The notes under the pieces are model-generated. The model made no database searches, was not told where the DNA came from, and worked only from the letters and a program-made list of their open reading frames with translations. A stretch of DNA of 64,000 bases from Bradyrhizobium stylosanthis (GTDB lineage Bacteria > Pseudomonadota > Alphaproteobacteria > Rhizobiales > Xanthobacteraceae): NCBI RefSeq assembly GCF_001641335.1, contig NZ_LVEM01000003.1, positions 446,686 through 510,685 of the forward strand, in the 5' to 3' direction. A program made the position numbers and the translations under genes. Positions within the stretch are counted from its first letter, which is position 1, and every line of letters begins with the position of its first letter. Shown here in pieces: positions 36,057 through 45,127 of this stretch.

Positions 36057-37046
36057 CTACAGATTGCTCAGCCCGATCGACTTGATCACGGGCGCGAGGC
36101 TTGCCGTCGTCGCTTCGACGATGCGCTGGAACTGGTCGGGACCGGAATCGCTGTCCGGCTCCATGCCCTGGGCACGATAGGCCGCCTGCAGCGCCGGATC
36201 GGCCATGGCAAGGCGCGTCGCCTGCGCGATCCGCTCGATGATCGCATCGTCGGTGGCTCTGGGCGCAAAGATGCCGAACCATCCCTCATAGCGGAGATCC
36301 GGCATGCCGGATTCGACGGCGGTCGGAATCTCGGGCGCGCCGCTCAGCCGCTTTTCCGGGGTGACCGCGAGCAGCCGCACCTTCCCGGCGCGGCCCAGCT
36401 CCTGCAATTGAACGGACATCACGCCGATGACGAGCGAGATCTGGCCGCTGACGAGGTCGTTGGTCGCCTGCGCGATGCCCCGATACGGCACATGCACGAT
36501 GTCCAGCCCGCCAGCCTGCTGCTTGAAGGATTCGCCGACCAGATGATTCCCGGTGGCGATGCCGGGCGTCCCGTAGGACAGCTTGCCCGGATTGGCCTTC
36601 GCATAGGCAATCAGCTCGCGCAGATTCGCCGCCGGCACCGAGGGATGGACGGCAAAGACCAGCGCACTGCTGATGAGGCGGTAGATGGCGCGGAAATCGC
36701 CGACGGAATAGCCGGGGTTGGCCGCAGTCAGGGGAATGATGACCTGCGTGCTGCCGTTGCCGAGCAGCAGCGAATAGCCGTCGGGCTCATCGCGCGCGAC
36801 CGAGGCGGCTCCGATCGCGCCGCCCGCGCCGCCGATATAGTCGACGACGGTCGGCCCGAGCAGCGACGACATCTTGTCGACCCAGGGACGACCGATCTGG
36901 TCGCCCGCTCCGCCGGCCCCATAGGGCAGCACCAGCCGGATCGGGCGGGTTGGATAATCGGCGGTTTGCCCGCTGCGCGGGAAAGCGGCCAGTGCCGCTG
37001 CGCCCGATAATCCGAGGACGAAACGTCGGCGCGAGGAGGAAAGCAT
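36057..37046 (-). CDS. Tripartite tricarboxylate transporter-type (Bug family) periplasmic binding protein
   Basis: The 329-residue protein has a Tat-like leader (SSSRRRFVLGLSGAAALAAFP) and the Bug-family start YPTRPIRLVLPYGAGGAGDQIGR, with later motifs SYGTPGIATGNHLVGE and VHVPYRG. These proteins bind carboxylates or amides for TctAB-type permeases. No tctA or tctB is nearby, so it is an orphan, which is common in Bradyrhizobium. ATG 37046 is used; an upstream start at 37115 adds a non-signal extension. It converges with the MFS gene at a 6-base gap. Confidence 0.85.
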   Translation of the reverse strand: MLSSSRRRFVLGLSGAAALAAFPRSGQTADYPTRPIRLVLPYGAGGAGDQIGRPWVDKMSSLLGPTVVDYIGGAGGAIGAASVARDEPDGYSLLLGNGSTQVIIPLTAANPGYSVGDFRAIYRLISSALVFAVHPSVPAANLRELIAYAKANPGKLSYGTPGIATGNHLVGESFKQQAGGLDIVHVPYRGIAQATNDLVSGQISLVIGVMSVQLQELGRAGKVRLLAVTPEKRLSGAPEIPTAVESGMPDLRYEGWFGIFAPRATDDAIIERIAQATRLAMADPALQAAYRAQGMEPDSDSGPDQFQRIVEATTASLAPVIKSIGLSNL

Positions 37047-37269
37047 GTCCTGATTCCGGAAGTCGGCAGTCAATGTGGCGGCGGGACCGGCTCCCGAAGC
37101 ATCCCATCGCAGCAACGGGCGACCGCCGTCAATGCTCCGTCCGCCCCACGCGGCTTTGTCATCGTTCTGTCATGAACGCCTAACTCATTCCTTTTGAAGG
37201 AATATTTCGACAGGGCCCAGACCGACCCACGCGATCTGCGCAGGTCTGCCACCCATGCTGCTTTCGGCC

Positions 37270-37300
37270 AGTTTACTGTACGCCTCGTTCTGATAGACGA
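37270..37300 (+). promoter_or_regulatory. Conserved promoter element upstream of STAND regulator 1
   Basis: AGTTTACT (37270-37277), CGTTCTG (37286-37292) and TAGAC (37294-37298) recur at identical spacing at 50849-50879 upstream of the paralogous regulator, with unrelated bases between. TTTACT and TGATAGACG fit a -35 and an extended -10 with a 16-base spacer, 43 bases before the GTG start. Confidence 0.6.
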
Positions 37301-37342
37301 GAAATATACACCTTTTGACTCCCGTTGCGGGGGCAATGGCGC

Positions 37343-40186
37343 GTGCCAGATCGTAGCGAAGACTCGGCCATTTCATTCGGGCCATTCCGACTTTTCCCGA
37401 AGTCCCGGCTCCTCGAGAGGGAGGGCGCGCCGCTTCATGTCGGCGGCCGTGCGCTGGATATTCTCATCTATCTAGCCGAGCGCCCCGGCGAGGTCGTCGA
37501 CAAGCGAGAGCTGGTCAAACGCATCTGGGCCGACGTCAATGTCGACGAGGGCAGCTTGCGCTTCCATGTCGCCGCGCTCCGCAAGGCGCTCGGCGATACC
37601 GGCAAGTCGGCCCGCTACGTCGTCAATGTGCCCGGCCGCGGCTATTGCTTCGTGGCCTCGTTTGCCCAGCCGGCCGCGCCCGCCGCGCAGCAGCCGACCG
37701 TGGACATCCTGCCGCCCCGCTCCCTTCCTGCTCCGCTTTCGAAGATGGTCGGACGGGAAGAGATCGTCGACAAGATATCGAACGGACTTTCGCTCCACCG
37801 CTTCATGACGATCGTCGGCCCCGGCGGAATCGGCAAGACCGCGGTCGCCGTCACCGTCGGCCATCGCCGCTCCCAGGATTTCGGCGGGCGCGTCTTCTTC
37901 GTCGATTTCGGCCCGCTGCGGGACGCCAGCCACATCGCCACCACCATTGCCTCCGCGCTCGGGCTCACCATCAGCGCGGAGGATCCGACGCCGGCGCTGC
38001 TGACCTTCCTGAAGGCCAGCCCGGCCCTGCTGATCTTCGACAGCTGCGAGCACGTGCTCGACCATCTGGCGCCGCTGGTCGAGCGCATCGTCCGCGAAGC
38101 CCCGCAGCTTCGCGTGCTCGCAACCAGCCGCGAATCCTTCCGCAGCGAGGGCGAGAGGATCTTCCGGCTGTTCCCGCTGGATTGTCCGCCGGAGCGCGAG
38201 GGGCTGGGTGTGGACGACGTGCTCGCCTACCCTGCGGCCCAGCTCTTCGTCGAGCGCATCGCCCAGAGCTCGGGTCCGTTCCAGCTCAGCGCGGAAGAAG
38301 CCCCGCTGGTCGCCAGCATCTGCCGGCGCCTCGACGGCATCGCCCTCGCGATCGAGCTCGCGGCGGGACGCGTCAACGCCTATGGCATCGCCGGCACGGC
38401 CTCGCTGCTCGACAGCCGTTTCTCGCTGCAATGGCGCGGCCGGCGCACGGCCGTGCCGCGGCACCAGACGCTCGCCGCCGCCCTCGACTGGAGCTACGAC
38501 CTGCTGCCCGCGGCCGAGAGCGCCACCTTGCGGCGGCTGTCGGTGTTCGCCGGACCGTTCGCGCCGGAAGCGGCTGCCATCGTTGCGGCCGGCGACGGCC
38601 TCAGCGCATCGGAAACGCTGGAGGCGATCGACAGTCTCGTCACCAAATCGCTGATCTCGCCCTCGGGCTCGCGGACGCTGCGTTATCGCCTGCTCGACAC
38701 CACGCGCACCTACGCGCATGGCAAGCTCAACGAGCTCGGCGAGACCAGGCTGTTCGCGCGCCGCCACGCCGAGCATTTTCGCGATTTCTTCGCGCGCGCC
38801 GAGGCCGACCTTTCGACGCCGCTGCCGGAATGGCTCGGCATCTATGGCGCCGAGCTCGACAATGTGCGCGTGGCGCTGGACTGGGCCTTCGGCCCCGACG
38901 GCGACACCACGCTCGGAATCGCGCTGACCGCGGCCGCCGTCACGCTGTGGGTGCGCCTGTCGCTGTTCGCCGAATGCCGCGAGCGCACCAGGACGGCGCT
39001 GGCCGCGCTCGACGAAACCGGCGGCGACGACCGCGTCCGCATGCAGCTCTTGTCCGCGCTCGGCTGGTCGCTGATGTATGGCGAGGGCCGCGCGCGCGAG
39101 GCGCGCCCGATCCTGGAGACGACGCTCGAAATCGCCGAGAGGCTCGACGACAAGGATTTCCGCCTGCGCGCGCTGTGGGGCCTGTGCATCGACCAGTTCA
39201 ACAACGGACAGTTCGGCAAGGCCCGCGCGTTCGCCGATCGCTTCGCGACCGCCGCGGCGAACTCGCCCGACAGGACCGACCTCATGCTGGCCGACCGGCT
39301 GATGGCCGTCGCGCTGCACTATCTCGGCGACCAGGACGACGCACGGCAGCGCATCGACCGCGTCAACGCATCCCTGCACCTGCTGGCGGAGAAGCCGAAG
39401 ATCTTCCCGCTCGATCTCAGGATCTCCACGCAATATTTCCGCGCGCGCATCCTGTGGCTGCAGGGTCTCGCCGACCAGGCCCAGGCGCTGGCGGCGCGAA
39501 ACATCGAGGAAGGCCGCGCCAACGGCCACGCCCTGACCTTCTGCAGCGTGCTGGGACAGGCCGCCTGCCCGATCGCCTTCTGGTCCGGCGACCTCGACGC
39601 CGCGGAGCGCCACGGCAGCGAGCTGCTCGAGCACACCGAGCGGCACGCGATTCGGCTGTGGGGACTGTGGGCAAGGGCCTTCAACGCGGCCGTCGCCGCC
39701 AAGCGCGGCGACATCGCGGTCGGCCTGCCGCTGCTGCGCGAAGAGCTCAACCGTGCCGGCGATGCGCGCTTCCTGCCGCGCTTCCTGCCGCTGCTCGGCG
39801 AGCTCGCGGCGGGCTTCCTCGAGGCCGACCAGATCGACCGCGGCCTCGACGTCATCGAGGACGTCCTGACCCGCTGCAACGACCGACAGGAGCTCTGGTA
39901 TCTGCCGGAGCTGACCCGCATCAAGGGCGAGTTGACGCTCAGGAGTCCGCGGCACGCGGGCGAGGCCGAAGCGCACTTCCGCGAAGCGATGGCCATTGCC
40001 GCCCGGCAAGGCGCGCGGTTCTGGGAGCTGCGTTGCGCAACCAGCCTCGCGCGCTTCATGGTCGGCGCGGGCCAGAGCGCGGACGCTCTGACGCTTCTGG
40101 AGAACGTCTCGGCATCGTTTACCGAGGGCGCCGACATCGCCGACCTGCGCAGTGCGCGCGATCTCATCGCGCAATTGCGGAGCTGA
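37343..40186 (+). CDS. Winged-helix/STAND ATPase/TPR transcriptional regulator 1
   Basis: The 947-residue protein has an OmpR/PhoB-type winged helix (about residues 10-100: ISFGPFRLF, GGRALDILIYLAERPGEVVDKRELVKRIWADVNVDEGSLRFHVAALRKALG, VPGRGYCF), then an NB-ARC-like STAND ATPase with Walker A GPGGIGKT at 159-166, Walker B LLIFDSCEH and ATSRESF, and a C-terminal half of TPR-like helices. Such proteins act as signal-gated oligomerising regulators. GTG 37343 is chosen by analogy with the paralogue at 50919, which makes both 947 residues; TTG 37325 is the alternative. It converges with the aldo-keto reductase gene at 6 bases. Signal and targets unknown. Confidence 0.85.
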   Translation: MPDRSEDSAISFGPFRLFPKSRLLEREGAPLHVGGRALDILIYLAERPGEVVDKRELVKRIWADVNVDEGSLRFHVAALRKALGDTGKSARYVVNVPGRGYCFVASFAQPAAPAAQQPTVDILPPRSLPAPLSKMVGREEIVDKISNGLSLHRFMTIVGPGGIGKTAVAVTVGHRRSQDFGGRVFFVDFGPLRDASHIATTIASALGLTISAEDPTPALLTFLKASPALLIFDSCEHVLDHLAPLVERIVREAPQLRVLATSRESFRSEGERIFRLFPLDCPPEREGLGVDDVLAYPAAQLFVERIAQSSGPFQLSAEEAPLVASICRRLDGIALAIELAAGRVNAYGIAGTASLLDSRFSLQWRGRRTAVPRHQTLAAALDWSYDLLPAAESATLRRLSVFAGPFAPEAAAIVAAGDGLSASETLEAIDSLVTKSLISPSGSRTLRYRLLDTTRTYAHGKLNELGETRLFARRHAEHFRDFFARAEADLSTPLPEWLGIYGAELDNVRVALDWAFGPDGDTTLGIALTAAAVTLWVRLSLFAECRERTRTALAALDETGGDDRVRMQLLSALGWSLMYGEGRAREARPILETTLEIAERLDDKDFRLRALWGLCIDQFNNGQFGKARAFADRFATAAANSPDRTDLMLADRLMAVALHYLGDQDDARQRIDRVNASLHLLAEKPKIFPLDLRISTQYFRARILWLQGLADQAQALAARNIEEGRANGHALTFCSVLGQAACPIAFWSGDLDAAERHGSELLEHTERHAIRLWGLWARAFNAAVAAKRGDIAVGLPLLREELNRAGDARFLPRFLPLLGELAAGFLEADQIDRGLDVIEDVLTRCNDRQELWYLPELTRIKGELTLRSPRHAGEAEAHFREAMAIAARQGARFWELRCATSLARFMVGAGQSADALTLLENVSASFTEGADIADLRSARDLIAQLRS

Positions 40187-40192
40187 CGCCGT

Positions 40193-41131
40193 TCATCCGG
40201 CCCGCGGGATGAATCCGGGCACGCCGGTCTTCACAACTGTATTGAACCTGACAGTCGTCGAGATCTCGTCCCGCATCTGCCGCATCGCGTCTTCGGGCAG
40301 AGCCGAGATGTCGAAGTTCTCCCGGATCCGCCCGGGATTCGTCGAGGTCGTCAGGAATGCCGTGCCGCGCTGCACGGCCCAGGCCAGCGCAACCTGAGCC
40401 GGCGTCTTATGCACCTGCCGCGCAATCGCGGTGATGGTCGGATCGTCGAGCACGCGCGGCTCCATCGCATGTCCGAGCGCCGCGAACGCCTGCAGCACGA
40501 TGCCGTGCTCGCGGCAGAAGTCAAGCAATTCCCATTCGGGAAGATACGGATGCGCCTCGACCTGTACCATGGCCGGCCTGATCCGCGCGACCGCGACGAT
40601 CTCGCGCAGCTTGTCCAGGGTGATGTCCGACAGGCCGATCGACTTGCAGTGCCCCTCGTCGACGAGGCGCTCCATCGCCTGCCAGGTCTCCGCCAGTGTC
40701 ACGCCTGAATCGTAGATGACCTGGCCACTCGCATCCCTCGGGTCCTGATCGTCGCCGGGCCGAAAGGCAAAGGGCGTGTGGATGATGTAGCAGTCGATAT
40801 CGTCGACTTGCAGCCGCTTGCGGCTCGCATCGAAGGCAGGTCTGACCCGCTCCGGCCGATGATTGGTGTTCCACAGCTTCGTCGTCACGAACAGGTCCTG
40901 GCGCCGCAGCTTGCCGGCCCTGAACGCCTCGTGCAGCGCGTCCCCGACGGCCGCTTCGTTGCGATAGCGCTCGGCACAGTCGAAATGTCGAAATCCGGCC
41001 TCCAATGCGGAGCTGGTCGCCTGCCCGGTCACCACCGGATCTGGAATCAGCGTCCCAAAGCCGACCGCTGGAATCGTCCCCGATTGGTGAGTGGGAATCC
41101 TCGTGTAACGCAGCGAATCCGACGGCGCCAT
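40193..41131 (-). CDS. Aldo/keto reductase
   Basis: The 312-residue TIM-barrel oxidoreductase has the catalytic Asp/Tyr region (HFDCAERYRNEAAVGDAL), FVTTKLWNTNH with the Lys, IDCYIIHTPFAF, SIGLSDITLDKL and STNPGRIRENFDI near the NADPH site. It would reduce aldehydes or ketones with NADPH. The frame extends to 42730 but AAAGGAGTATCACC precedes ATG 41131. It lies 86 bases after the efflux permease gene on the same strand, so it is likely the third gene of that operon and may act on the same toxic compound. Confidence 0.88.
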   Translation of the reverse strand: MAPSDSLRYTRIPTHQSGTIPAVGFGTLIPDPVVTGQATSSALEAGFRHFDCAERYRNEAAVGDALHEAFRAGKLRRQDLFVTTKLWNTNHRPERVRPAFDASRKRLQVDDIDCYIIHTPFAFRPGDDQDPRDASGQVIYDSGVTLAETWQAMERLVDEGHCKSIGLSDITLDKLREIVAVARIRPAMVQVEAHPYLPEWELLDFCREHGIVLQAFAALGHAMEPRVLDDPTITAIARQVHKTPAQVALAWAVQRGTAFLTTSTNPGRIRENFDISALPEDAMRQMRDEISTTVRFNTVVKTGVPGFIPRAG

Positions 41132-41217
41132 GGTGATACTCCTTTGTTGATCGCCGGCCGATGCTGCGGACGAAACGATCGCGGTTGCAGATGCAATGTC
41201 ATGTCGCGCCCCCGGCA

Positions 41218-42714
41218 TCAGCCGGCGGGACGCGGCTTGCGCAGAAAGAACACGAGCGGGATCACGACGAGCATGGCGAACATCAGGATCTCGAACTGAT
41301 CGATGACCGCCACCGTGGCCGCCTGGTGCGTGACCATGCCGTTGAGGGCGACAAGATTTGGCTTGCCGATCGGGCCGGCCGCGTTGGCCGCAACGCGGAA
41401 GGGCGTCAGATGCTTGGCGAGCGCGAGGTGCACGGCCTGGGTATTGGCATAGAAGAAGAGCTGAACCACTGCGATGCCGATGGTGCTGCCATAGAGACGC
41501 GACAGGTTGATCAGCGCACTGCCTTCCGGACGAAGCTTCGGATCGAGCGTACCGAACGCGGCTCTGGCGAGCGCCGGCAGCACCATGCCGAGGCCTGCGC
41601 CCTGGAGGAGGCCGGCTTCGACGACGGGCCGCCAATCCATCGCGGGCGAGTAGCCAAGCATGAGCCAGTTCGCATAGACCACCAGCGTCATCCCACCCAT
41701 GAGGAACGGCCGGTAATCGACCTGGCCCGGAACAAGGCTCGTCAGCACCAGCGCTCCCACCAGCGCCACGCCGCGCGGAATAGTCATGTAACCGGTCGTG
41801 TCGACGGGGTAGTTGAGAAGTTCCTCCAGCATCGGAGAGGTCAGCGCAAGTGTCGGCAGGAGAACAAAGCCGAGGGCGAAGGACATCACCGTCGAGAGGA
41901 TGAGATTGCGATCCCGAAACAGCGCCGTGCGGAGGAAATGCTCTCTCTTCGTCATCACGTGCACGATGAAGAGATAGAAACCCAGGAGCGAAGCGCCGGC
42001 CTCGACCCAGATCTCCGTCGAGGCGAACCATTCGAGGCGCTCGCCGCGATCCAGCAGCATCTGCAGCCCGATCATGCCGACCGAGAAAGTCGTCAGGCCG
42101 AAGAAGTCGAAGGACTTGCTCCGCTCGACCCGCTTCTCGCTCAGCGATATGGCCATCGTCAGGAACACGAATGCCGTCATCGGCAGCCCGACATGGAAGA
42201 TCGACGGCCAGCCGTAATATTCGCTCAGCCAGCCGCCGATGGCGGGGCCGGTGCTGATACCGAGCAGCGAGCAGACCGTCCATGCAAGGCTCATGCGCGC
42301 GTGCCGCGATGCGGGCACCGCCTCCAGCAGGATCGCCAGCGAAAGCGGTGCGAGCGGTCCGCTTGCCGCCCCCTGGACAATTCTGGCCAGCACGAACTGG
42401 ATCGACGTCGTCGCCAGCGTGTCGAGCACCAGACCGAGCGCGAAGACAGCCAGAGCAGTCTGGTAGACCGTCTTCCGGCCATAGCGTCCCGCGAGCCATT
42501 GCGCGACCGACATGGTCACGGCGCTTGCCGCGATGTAGGACGAGAACACCCAGCCGACCTCGTCGTTCGCCATCGAGAGCGTCGCCTGGATGTGCGGAAG
42601 CGCAGCGTTCGGCACGGAGATGTTGACCGCCTGCATATAGGTCGCCAGCAGCGCCGCCGCGGAGATCGCATGACGGCCGTCGGTTGTGGCGTCCGATGGG
42701 AGGATCGTACTCAT
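41218..42714 (-). CDS. DHA2-type MFS drug efflux permease (EmrB-like)
   Basis: The 498-residue permease has 13-14 hydrophobic segments and motif A-like residues (WLAGRYGRKTVYQTALAVFALG) and motif C-like residues (LLGISTGPAIGGWLSEYYGW) of proton-driven DHA2 exporters. Its start overlaps the HlyD-type gene stop by 4 bases (42711-42714), so it partners that periplasmic adaptor, as EmrB does with EmrA. Expression is probably governed by the divergent TetR. Confidence 0.88.
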   Translation of the reverse strand: MSTILPSDATTDGRHAISAAALLATYMQAVNISVPNAALPHIQATLSMANDEVGWVFSSYIAASAVTMSVAQWLAGRYGRKTVYQTALAVFALGLVLDTLATTSIQFVLARIVQGAASGPLAPLSLAILLEAVPASRHARMSLAWTVCSLLGISTGPAIGGWLSEYYGWPSIFHVGLPMTAFVFLTMAISLSEKRVERSKSFDFFGLTTFSVGMIGLQMLLDRGERLEWFASTEIWVEAGASLLGFYLFIVHVMTKREHFLRTALFRDRNLILSTVMSFALGFVLLPTLALTSPMLEELLNYPVDTTGYMTIPRGVALVGALVLTSLVPGQVDYRPFLMGGMTLVVYANWLMLGYSPAMDWRPVVEAGLLQGAGLGMVLPALARAAFGTLDPKLRPEGSALINLSRLYGSTIGIAVVQLFFYANTQAVHLALAKHLTPFRVAANAAGPIGKPNLVALNGMVTHQAATVAVIDQFEILMFAMLVVIPLVFFLRKPRPAG

Positions 42715-43856
42715 TTGACCTCCGTCGCACGCGCGGATTGGAGCAGAGGCAGCCAGCTGCGGCGATGGCCGGTGTCGACCCGCGCCGTCACGCTGATGCC
42801 GGAGAACAGCGGCCGGCCCGGATCGGGATCGTCGAGCTCGAGGCGCACCGGCAGCCGCTGCACGACCTTCACCCAGTTTCCGGTCGCATTTTCCGGCGGC
42901 AAGACCGAGAAGTCCGACCCGGTGCCGGGGCTCATGCTGACGATATGCGCCTTGAACTTGCGATCCGGATAGGCGTCGACGTCGATCGTCGCCTGCTGGC
43001 CAGGACGCATGTGAGTGAGGCCGGTTTCGCGGAAGTTCGCCTCGATCCAGACGTCGCGGCTCGACATCAGCGAGAACGTGGGCGCTCCCGCGTTGACGAA
43101 GCCACCGATCTGCAAATCGTCGACCTTCGTGACGACGCCGTCGTCCGGCGCCCTCACCGTGGCGTAGGACAGATCGAGCCGCGCACGGTCGAGCAGCGCC
43201 CTCGCGGCCCGCACGGTCGGATGACGATCGACATCGATATCGGGATCGCCGTTGAGCGCGACGACCGTGTTGGCGATCTGCTGTTCGATCGACGCCGTGC
43301 GATGGCGTGCGACCTTGAGATCGGTCTCGGCCCGCTCGTAGACGGCGCGCGGCGTGAAATCCGAGGCGACGAGCATCTTCTTGCGGTCAAACTCGCGCTC
43401 GTCGAAGGAGGCCGATTCCTTCGCCGATTGCAGTTCGGCTTGCTGCTGCCGGTAAGTCGCCTTGAGCGAATCGATCTGGAGCCGCGCGCTGCCGAGCCGG
43501 GCTTCGGCCTGGTCGACGGCGATCTGATAGGGCTCGGGATCGATGCGAAACAGGACCTGGCCCTGCCGAACGCGCTCGTTGTCGCGCACGGAGATCTCGA
43601 CCGCCTGTCCGGACACCCGAGCATTGATGGTCACTTTCGCAGCGCGCACGAATGCATCGTCGGTCGCGACATACTGCTCCTGTGCCAGGTACATGAAGCC
43701 GCCGAACACGACGACCGCCGCCGGCACCACCACCATGAGGGGCCGGCGCAGCCGTCTTGCGGTATCCGCTCCGAACAACGGTGCGGCAGCCTCGCTCCGG
43801 CGGAGGCTCCAGCGATCGCCCAGCCAGCCGGCGATTGGCGCAAGATTCAAACGCAT
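42711..43856 (-). CDS. HlyD/EmrA-family membrane fusion protein
   Basis: The 381-residue adaptor has one N-terminal membrane anchor (PLMVVVPAAVVVFGGFMYLAQ), a biotinyl-lipoyl-like pair of half domains (VTINARVSGQAVEISVRDNERVRQGQVLFRIDPEPYQIAVD and APDDGVVTKVDDLQIGGFV), a helical hairpin rich in Gln/Glu between them and a beta-barrel end. It links the EmrB-like permease to an outer-membrane channel. First gene of the efflux operon, 142 bases from the divergent TetR gene. Confidence 0.88.
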   Translation of the reverse strand: MRLNLAPIAGWLGDRWSLRRSEAAAPLFGADTARRLRRPLMVVVPAAVVVFGGFMYLAQEQYVATDDAFVRAAKVTINARVSGQAVEISVRDNERVRQGQVLFRIDPEPYQIAVDQAEARLGSARLQIDSLKATYRQQQAELQSAKESASFDEREFDRKKMLVASDFTPRAVYERAETDLKVARHRTASIEQQIANTVVALNGDPDIDVDRHPTVRAARALLDRARLDLSYATVRAPDDGVVTKVDDLQIGGFVNAGAPTFSLMSSRDVWIEANFRETGLTHMRPGQQATIDVDAYPDRKFKAHIVSMSPGTGSDFSVLPPENATGNWVKVVQRLPVRLELDDPDPGRPLFSGISVTARVDTGHRRSWLPLLQSARATEVK

Positions 43857-43882
43857 CGTAAGCCCTCGTCCAATTCATTTAC

Positions 43883-43894
43883 TAACGTTCGTTA
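43883..43894. promoter_or_regulatory. Operator-like palindrome between efflux operon and TetR gene
   Basis: TAACGTTCGTTA has perfect TAACG/CGTTA arms. A degenerate copy, TAACGATCCATA, lies at 43945-43956 nearer the TetR start. The pair probably binds the divergent TetR protein. Confidence 0.55.
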
Positions 43895-43998
43895 CAAATA
43901 TTGGACTGCCTCGCGCCGATCAAGACGCCGCCCATTGATTTTTATAACGATCCATACAAATATATGTGTGGACCGAGGCAACCAGGGAACCTGTCGGC

Positions 43999-44658
43999 AT
44001 GGCACGGAAGAAGAGCGAAACGAGCCCGGCGCGCCGCGGACGACCGCCGGCCTATGACGCAGACACGGCCCTGAAGCGGGCCACCGAAACGTTCTGGCGC
44101 ACCGGCTATTCCGGCACGTCGCTGGACAAGGTTGCCGCCGCAACCGGAATGAGCCCGCCGAGCCTCTATGCGGTGTTCGGCAACAAGCACGCGCTCTATC
44201 TCGAAGCGCTCGCACGCTATTGGGATATGAGTCTCGCGGCGACGCGCGAGGCACTTGCCGGGGACCACAAGCTGGATGAAGCGCTGATGCTGGCCTATGA
44301 CGCAGCGCTGTCGATCTATTTCTCCGGCAAGGGAAGCCCGCGAGGCTGCTTCGTGGTCGGGACCGCGGTGACCGAAGTCGCGGAGGATGCGGCGATCCGC
44401 AGCAGCGTTGCGGCGGGGCTGCGCGCGATCGATGCCGATTTCGAAGCCCGCTTCCGTCGCGCGCAAGAGACGGGCGAGCTGCCTCCGGAGGCCGATCCTG
44501 CGGCGCTTGCCATCCTTGCCGCCGCCACCATGCAGACCATCGCCATTCGTGCACGCGCGGGCGCACGCCGCGCCGAGCTGCGGGAGCTGGCCCGGAAGGC
44601 CGTGGACGTGATCTGCGGGCGCCGGCCGCAGGCGCGAGAGCCAGCGGCCCATGCCTGA
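43999..44658 (+). CDS. TetR/AcrR-family regulator of the efflux operon
   Basis: The 219-residue protein has a TetR helix-turn-helix (ALKRATETFWRTGYSGTSLDKVAAATGMSPPSLYAVFGNKHALYLEALARY) and a C-terminal domain with GSPRGCFVVGTAVTEVAEDAAIR, typical of the AcrR/NemR-like group; that Cys could sense electrophiles. ATG 43999 is preferred over ATG 43966, which lacks a ribosome-binding site. It faces hlyD and is the likely repressor of the hlyD-MFS-aldo/keto reductase operon. Confidence 0.85.
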   Translation: MARKKSETSPARRGRPPAYDADTALKRATETFWRTGYSGTSLDKVAAATGMSPPSLYAVFGNKHALYLEALARYWDMSLAATREALAGDHKLDEALMLAYDAALSIYFSGKGSPRGCFVVGTAVTEVAEDAAIRSSVAAGLRAIDADFEARFRRAQETGELPPEADPAALAILAAATMQTIAIRARAGARRAELRELARKAVDVICGRRPQAREPAAHA

Positions 44659-44787
44659 GATCAGGGGCTCGACGGGCCAAACCGGCCTGTAGCGAGCCAA
44701 GCGCCATCAACGCACCGGCGCACGGGTGCGCTAGTCGGAATCGTCTCATCCGGCTCACCGATCAAATCTGCGGTCTTTACGTCAGCC

Positions 44788-44822
44788 GCCGGTCACAACC
44801 CGCTGTCTTGCGTGTGACCGGC
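44788..44822 (-). terminator. Hairpin after the DUF1330 gene
   Basis: GCCGGTCACA (44788-44797) is the exact complement of TGTGACCGGC (44813-44822). It starts 10 bases after the DUF1330 stop on the minus strand and lies about 130 bases after the TetR gene on the plus strand, so it may serve both. There is no T-run. Confidence 0.5.
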
Positions 44823-44831
44823 CGGCAGTGC

Positions 44832-45125
44832 TCATCCGAGCCCGTCGACGATACGGATATCCCGCTCGCAGGCATTGCCGAGCGCCTGGAGCGCTTCACG
44901 ATAGGCGGGGCTCTCGTGAGCCGCGATAGCGAGCTCGACACTGTCGAACTCGATCAACGTGGTGCGCTGCGCGATTCCCTGCTCATAGGCCTTCACAGCA
45001 CTGCCGCGGGCAAGGAAACGGCCGCCGCCGGCGGTGATGGCAGGGCCGGCGAGCTTCACATAGGCCGCCAGTGCCTCGGGGTCGGAGATCGACCGATAGA
45101 AGGTGATCCAGTAACCCTTGGCCAT
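44832..45125 (-). CDS. DUF1330-family small protein
   Basis: The 97-residue protein matches the DUF1330 dimeric alpha/beta-barrel family (KGYWITFYRSISDPEALAAYVKLAGPAITAGGGRFLARG; TTLIEFDSVELAIAAHESPAY). The biochemical role of the family is not established. It follows msrA by 2 bases, as the last gene of the osmC-cupin-msrA-DUF1330 operon. Confidence 0.88.
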   Translation of the reverse strand: MAKGYWITFYRSISDPEALAAYVKLAGPAITAGGGRFLARGSAVKAYEQGIAQRTTLIEFDSVELAIAAHESPAYREALQALGNACERDIRIVDGLG

Positions 45126-45127
45126 GA

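Noticed and set aside
37175..37184. TAAC repeat upstream of STAND regulator 1
   Set aside because: Two AAC triplets occur but they are 7 bases apart and out of phase, so no 10-bp repeat is present.
37472..40174. Minus-strand frame of 900 codons opposite STAND regulator 1
   Set aside because: Antisense shadow; similar shadows accompany regulators 2 and 3, as expected for GC-rich codons in homologous genes.
43883..43956. Membership of TAACG boxes at the efflux operon in the TAAC-repeat regulon
   Set aside because: Here the boxes are inverted (TAACG/CGTTA) rather than direct 10-bp repeats, which fits a TetR dimer instead.
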